This document shows positions 6,442 through 10,180 of a stretch of 10,180 nucleotides of DNA, one piece after another. Source of the DNA: Candidatus Caenarcanales bacterium (GTDB lineage Bacteria; Cyanobacteriota; Vampirovibrionia; Caenarcaniphilales; Caenarcanaceae). The notes beneath the pieces are model-generated. The model ran no database searches, was not told the origin of the DNA, and saw nothing but the letters and a program-made list of their open reading frames with translations. The DNA is taken from the NCBI GenBank assembly GCA_947489925.1, contig CANLFK010000076.1, positions 1-10,180 on the forward strand, in the 5' to 3' direction. Position 1 is the stretch's first letter. The number at the start of each line of letters is the position of its first letter. A program made the position numbers and the translations under genes.

Positions 6442-9400
6442 ATCCAACCATTATTTATTAAAGTTGTAATTGTTATATTTTGTGTATTCCAGAAATCAAT
6501 AGTCTCAATATAACCAGTACCAGCCGCAGTACCAGTTTCATCAAAATAATTAACAATAGTTATAGTTCCTCCTCCAGCTAAGGTAATTACCAAATTATCA
6601 CCTGTTGTTCTACCTTCAGTACGGGTAAAATAATCAGCAGAAGCATAATCCATTAAGTCAATCCTCTCAATGCCACTAGTATCATCAATTGTGTCATTGC
6701 CAAAAGCCCCTCTAAAGACATAAAAGTCATTCCCCGCTTGTCCAGTAACTGTTTCATTAAGATTGCTGGAGACAAATACATCGTTACCAGTTGTTCCATT
6801 GTATAAACCGTTTCCTTCATTATCAAATACTCTTGCTCTTATATCATAATCAGTACCATTGCTATAATCTTCCCAAGTTACGACAAAACCGCCATTACTT
6901 AAACTTGTTATTTGTGGATTTTCTTGATCATCATTGATAGTAGTAGGGGCTAAAAAATCAGAAGCATTTACTGCTGTACCAGTTGAATCAAATACTCTTA
7001 CTCTTGTATCATAACCATAACCAAACATACCATCTTGCCAAGTTACTGCAAAGCCACCATTACTTAAACTTGTTATTTCTGAAGATACATCATCATTACC
7101 ATTCTTAGTAGTAGAAACTAAAAAATCAGAAGGATTTACAGGTGTACCGTTAGCATTAAATACTCTTCCTCTTATATCATTATTACCACCCATACCACCA
7201 TCAGTCCAACTTACCGCAAAGCCACCATTACTTAAACTTGTTATTCGTGAAGAATGTTGATGATTAGTATTAGAAGTAGAGACCACAAAATCAGAAGCAT
7301 TAACTGGTGTACCGTCTGCATTAAATACTCTTCCTCTTATATCATTATTACCACTGCTACCATCAGTCCAACTTACTGCAAAGCCACCATTACTTAAAGT
7401 GGTTATTTGGGCAGAATATTGATGACCACTATTAGAAGTAGAAACTAAAAAATCATTAGCCGCTGGTGTACCACTAGCATTAAATACTCTTGCTCTTATA
7501 TCACTATTACCAGTGTTATCGCTTTCCCAAGTTGCTACAAAGCCACCATTACTTAAACTTGTTATTTGTGGAAAATATTGAGTGTTAGTATTGGAAGTAG
7601 AAACTAAAAAATCAGTAGCATTAACTGCAGTACCGTCTGCATTAAATACCCTTCCTCTTACATCATAATTACCAGTATTATTGCTTGCCCAAGTTGCTAC
7701 AAAGCCACCATTACTTAGACTGGTTATTTTTGGTCTTAATTGATCATTAGTATTAGAAGTAGAAACTAAAAAGTCAGAAGCATTAACTGGTGTACCATCT
7801 GCATTAAATACTCTTCCTCTTATATTATAATTACCACTACTAGAATCTTCCCAAGTTGAAACAAAGCCACCATTGCTTAAACTTGTTATTTGTGGTTGAT
7901 GTTGGTAAATTATAGTAGAAGTAGAAACTGAAAAGTCAGAAGCATTAACTGGTGTACCGTCTGCATTAAATACTCTTCCTCTTGTATCATGATTTCCATT
8001 ACTCCTGTCAGCCCAAGTTGCTACAAAACCACCATTAGTTAAACCTGTTATTTCTGGTCTTAATTGATTATTAGTATTAGTAGTAGAAACTAAAAAGTCA
8101 GAAGAATCAAATTCATTTAATAGATTAGTATTAATATTAAAAGTACTATTGGCACTAGTTAAAGCACCATCATTAACATTTACAATAAAACTGGCAGTAG
8201 AATTTTCAGAACCATCTTGTACAAAACTAACCTCACCAGCCATTAATTGAGCTTGCGTAAAAGTTGTTCCGTTTACCCACTCACTACCATTCCATATTTG
8301 TAAAGTTACATTGGTAGCCGCAAAAGTTGCATAAGTAAATGAAGTTGAATCTGAGTCTATTACGGAAAGATCATTAGTAGTTAAAATATATCTTCCATCT
8401 TCATTTACCGTGGCATTTAAATCTCCAGCAATTATTGGTGCATCTGGAGTAGTAAAAATAGCAATAACAGGATTTGATTCAGCACCCAGATTATCGGTTG
8501 CAATAACTTTCATATTGTAGTCAGAATAATTTAAAAGTCCTAGTTGATTTAAATCATTAGTAATATTAAGAGTACCATTAGCAGAAATACCAAAATCTTC
8601 AGAAACCATTGTTGATTTAGTTTCGGTTTGAGATACTTTTAAAGTATAATTACCAGTTGTGGAATCCATTGCAGATCCAGCCCGAATAGTAGCCACTATA
8701 TCACTATTAGTTGTATTGGTATAAGTGATTTGAGAATTACTACCATTATAATTATCATTACTGGATAATAATTGACTATTGCTTTTATCAATTAAAGATA
8801 ATTTTGTATCAAAATCAGTACTGTCTTGATTTATAGTTATAGTTTCACCAGCTTTGATTATAATTTCAGACTCATCAATATAGCTAATGCCAGGTGCATT
8901 TAAATAAGTAGCTTTTAGTGTATAATCACCAATTTCACCTGCACTATATGAAGAAGCTCTTATGATTGCATTTATTTCAGCACCAGTATTATTTGTATAA
9001 TTTATTTGTGAATCATAACCATTATAATCATCATTTTCAGTAATTAATTGATTAGTATCTTTGTCAATTAAAAATAAGTAGGTATCGCTAAAGGTTATTC
9101 CATCTTGTCTTATTTCAAAAGAAGCACCTATTGGTATTATAATTTCATAATCATCATAGTAAGGACTACCATAGCTACCAAAATCAGTGTTTGATAAAGT
9201 TCCTATAATATCTAAAACCACACTATCTTCCGTACCAGATCCAGCAACTTTAGTGTCAGTATTAGACAAGCTAGCATTTGTATTTAAAACTTGTATATTT
9301 TCGACAGTAGTATTATTTAGCGTATCATTATAATCACCATCATTATTAAGATCTATCCAGAAATGATAATTACTAATACTACCATCGATATCACTTCCAG

Positions 9401-10049
9401 TTGCAACAGCAGTCCAATTTGTATTTTTCCCTACAATATTAGGATCAATATTAAAAACAGTATCTAAAGAAACAATAGGAATATCATTAATTGGATTAAC
9501 AGTTATATTCACAGTAGCAGTACTAAAAGCCCCTTGCCCGTCTGAAACTGTATAAGTGAAACTATCTAAACCATTATAATTAGCATTAGGTATATAGTTT
9601 AAAGTATTATCTGGATTAATTGAAACAATACCATTAGAAGCCTGAGTAACTGAATCAATAATCAACGCATTCCCGTCAATATCTGAATCATTAGAAAGTA
9701 CATTTATATTATTTAAAGCAGTGTCTTCATTTGTATTAAAAGTATCATTAACAGCATTTGGATTGTCATTTATGGCATTAACAGTTATATTCACAGTAGC
9801 AGTACTAAAAGCCCCTTGCCCGTCTGAAACTGTATAAGTAAAACTATCTAAACCATTATAATTAGCATTAGGTATATAGTTTAAAGTATTATCTGGATTA
9901 ATTGAAACAGTGCCATTAGAAGCCTGAGTAACTGAATCAATAATTAAGCTATTCCCATCAATATCTGAATCATTAGAAAGTACACTTATATTATTTAAAG
10001 GTATATCTTCATTTGTACTTATTGTATCATTGACAGTATCTGGATTATT
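6438..10049 (-). CDS. Giant multidomain surface/secreted repeat protein, 5'-truncated by an insertion sequence
   Basis: The open frame holds about 1,203 residues and has lost its N-terminus. Numbering from the GTG at 9794, recognisable blocks are: cadherin-like tandem-95/VCBS repeats (10-100, plus another upstream at about 9795-10049); a PKD-like segment with GSDIDGS and a DLNNDGDYND calcium-loop-like string (about 105-160); two PPC-like domains (about 195-296 and 302-388), each ending in GDYTLKA or GNYTLKV; a second PKD-like part ending DNLGAESNP (about 396-447); a CSPG/cadherin_3-like repeat (about 460-555); eight 54-residue repeats (566-1000); and a tail (1001-1118) with one RTX-like GQAGNDFYV motif. 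Such proteins are generally adhesins or exported enzymes, often sent out by type I secretion; no catalytic domain is visible. The GTG at 9794 is not a credible start: it encodes the Val of a repeated ATVNITVN segment, and the frame stays open to 10073 without an ATG, GTG or TTG start. The gene is probably a remnant or needs an outside start. Confidence 0.75.
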   Translation of the reverse strand, partial: NNPDTVNDTISTNEDIPLNNISVLSNDSDIDGNSLIIDSVTQASNGTVSINPDNTLNYIPNANYNGLDSFTYTVSDGQGAFSTATVNITVNAINDNPNAVNDTFNTNEDTALNNINVLSNDSDIDGNALIIDSVTQASNGIVSINPDNTLNYIPNANYNGLDSFTYTVSDGQGAFSTATVNITVNPINDIPIVSLDTVFNIDPNIVGKNTNWTAVATGSDIDGSISNYHFWIDLNNDGDYNDTLNNTTVENIQVLNTNASLSNTDTKVAGSGTEDSVVLDIIGTLSNTDFGSYGSPYYDDYEIIIPIGASFEIRQDGITFSDTYLFLIDKDTNQLITENDDYNGYDSQINYTNNTGAEINAIIRASSYSAGEIGDYTLKATYLNAPGISYIDESEIIIKAGETITINQDSTDFDTKLSLIDKSNSQLLSSNDNYNGSNSQITYTNTTNSDIVATIRAGSAMDSTTGNYTLKVSQTETKSTMVSEDFGISANGTLNITNDLNQLGLLNYSDYNMKVIATDNLGAESNPVIAIFTTPDAPIIAGDLNATVNEDGRYILTTNDLSVIDSDSTSFTYATFAATNVTLQIWNGSEWVNGTTFTQAQLMAGEVSFVQDGSENSTASFIVNVNDGALTSANSTFNINTNLLNEFDSSDFLVSTTNTNNQLRPEITGLTNGGFVATWADRSNGNHDTRGRVFNADGTPVNASDFSVSTSTIIYQHQPQITSLSNGGFVSTWEDSSSGNYNIRGRVFNADGTPVNASDFLVSTSNTNDQLRPKITSLSNGGFVATWASNNTGNYDVRGRVFNADGTAVNATDFLVSTSNTNTQYFPQITSLSNGGFVATWESDNTGNSDIRARVFNASGTPAANDFLVSTSNSGHQYSAQITTLSNGGFAVSWTDGSSGNNDIRGRVFNADGTPVNASDFVVSTSNTNHQHSSRITSLSNGGFAVSWTDGGMGGNNDIRGRVFNANGTPVNPSDFLVSTTKNGNDDVSSEITSLSNGGFAVTWQDGMFGYGYDTRVRVFDSTGTAVNASDFLAPTTINDDQENPQITSLSNGGFVVTWEDYSNGTDYDIRARVFDNEGNGLYNGTTGNDVFVSSNLNETVTGQAGNDFYVFRGAFGNDTIDDTSGIERIDLMDYASADYFTRTEGRTTGDNLVITLAGGGTITIVNYFDETGTAAGTGYIETIDFWNTQNITITTLINNGWI
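6795..8099 (-). repeat. Eight tandem repeats of about 162 bp (54 residues)
   Basis: Units begin with D-F-L-V-S-T at 8099, 7937, 7775, 7613, 7454, 7292, 7127 and 6959, with lengths of 53-56 residues. The shared core is QITSLSNGGF-V-TW, then an acidic or glycine turn, D-R-RVFNADGTPVNAS. The Gly-Gly-Phe, Trp, Arg-Val-Phe and Asp/Gly positions are the most constant; the turn after Trp varies most. At DNA level long blocks such as the complement of SLSNGGF are nearly identical between units, suggesting recent duplication or gene conversion. Repeat length and strand-like pattern would suit blades of a beta-propeller, by analogy only. Confidence 0.9.
9496..10049 (-). repeat. Tandem 282-bp cadherin-like repeats, second copy cut at the IS junction
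   Basis: Copy one (9496-9777) and copy two (9778 to about 10049) match with about twenty mismatches by eye. The first 120 bases differ at only one position. Each encodes a 94-residue unit: N-E-D acidic start, NVLSNDSDIDGN, a GxVSINPDNTLNYIPNANYNG core, DSFTYTVSDGQG and ATVNITVN, typical of tandem-95/VCBS (cadherin-like) repeats. Copy two ends some 10 bases short of full length where insertion-sequence DNA begins. Confidence 0.88.
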
Positions 10050-10180
10050 ATAGCAATTCTTAAATAGAAGTAGTCAGATTATTAATCTGTAGGCATAAAT
10101 TATCAATAAAGTTTTTTGTATTATCATAGTATCCTTTTAATAATTGTTTAAGATGATTCCATTTTCTTTCTATAGGATTT
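10050..10180 (-). mobile_element. End of an IS630-family insertion sequence
   Basis: Homology to the cadherin-like repeat stops at about 10049, and the adjoining bases TATAGCAATTC begin new sequence that contains the end of a DDE transposase gene. IS630 elements insert at TA dinucleotides, and TA is present at the junction. The outer end and its inverted repeat are outside the window, so the exact boundary (10049-10053) and target duplication cannot be confirmed. Confidence 0.7.
10060..10180 (-). CDS. IS630-type DDE transposase, C-terminal fragment (partial at window edge)
   Basis: The last 39 codons of a transposase enter from the right edge and stop at TAA (10060-10062). They begin NPIERKWNHLKQ, the segment carrying the final Glu of the catalytic DDE triad in IS630/Tc1-mariner type transposases (family pattern L-N-P-I-E--W---K), and continue with the short C-terminal helix common after it. 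The stop lies about 10 bases from the presumed element end, as expected for compact insertion sequences. The transposase catalyses cut-and-paste movement. Whether the upstream part is intact cannot be seen. Inside the coding end is a perfect inverted repeat CAGATT-ATT-AATCTG (10075-10089). Confidence 0.82.
   Translation of the reverse strand, partial: NPIERKWNHLKQLLKGYYDNTKNFIDNLCLQINNLTTSI

Noticed and set aside
6795..8099. CRISPR-like regular spacing of repeats on the DNA
   Set aside because: The periodicity is 162 bp and in frame, produced by protein repeats; there are no short palindromic repeats with unique spacers.

Overview
The window is a low-GC (about 30% by eye) bacterial chromosomal segment, probably from a Gram-negative-type organism. 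Evidence is a beta-class glutathione transferase, a polytopic GT-C-like membrane protein, and a very large surface/secreted repeat protein with one RTX-like motif. Most starts lack a clear Shine-Dalgarno sequence, which together with the AT-richness suggests an uncultured or deep-branching lineage. I cannot name the phylum from the sequence alone.

Layout on the + strand. Bases 1-364 hold no firm gene: a possible 3' end of a reading frame (2-154), two small hairpins (57-81), and a good sigma70-type promoter (259-287). At 365-1174 lies an Nmad3-type protein (nucleotide-modification-associated family), standing alone and followed by a short G+C-rich patch unlike its surroundings. At 1481-2110 is a complete beta-class GST. 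At 2201-3715 is a multi-pass membrane protein of GT-C glycosyltransferase type, whose stop overlaps the start of ribD (3712-4764; riboflavin biosynthesis) by ATGA. After 87 bases comes gpmI (4852-6441; cofactor-independent phosphoglycerate mutase). So the centre is housekeeping metabolism (flavin synthesis, glycolysis) plus envelope glycosylation.

On the - strand, 6438 to about 10049 is one long repeat-protein reading frame that converges on gpmI, the two stop codons overlapping in four bases. From N to C it has at least two tandem-95/VCBS cadherin-like repeats, a PKD-like region apparently split by two PPC-like domains, a CSPG/cadherin_3-like repeat, eight tandem repeats of about 54 residues, and a C-terminal tail with one RTX-like motif. 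Its 5' part is missing. At about 10050 the cadherin-like repeat stops abruptly and the sequence becomes the 3' end of an IS630-type DDE transposase gene (10060-10180, - strand) that runs off the window. The repeat-protein frame stays open to 10073 without a usable start, so a start at the GTG at 9794 would be an artefact of truncation.

I did not find a clearly new multi-gene system. The most interesting points are the insertion-sequence truncation of the giant surface protein, its eight-fold repeat (possible beta-propeller), the orphan Nmad3 gene in a possibly acquired segment, and the tail-to-tail stop overlap.
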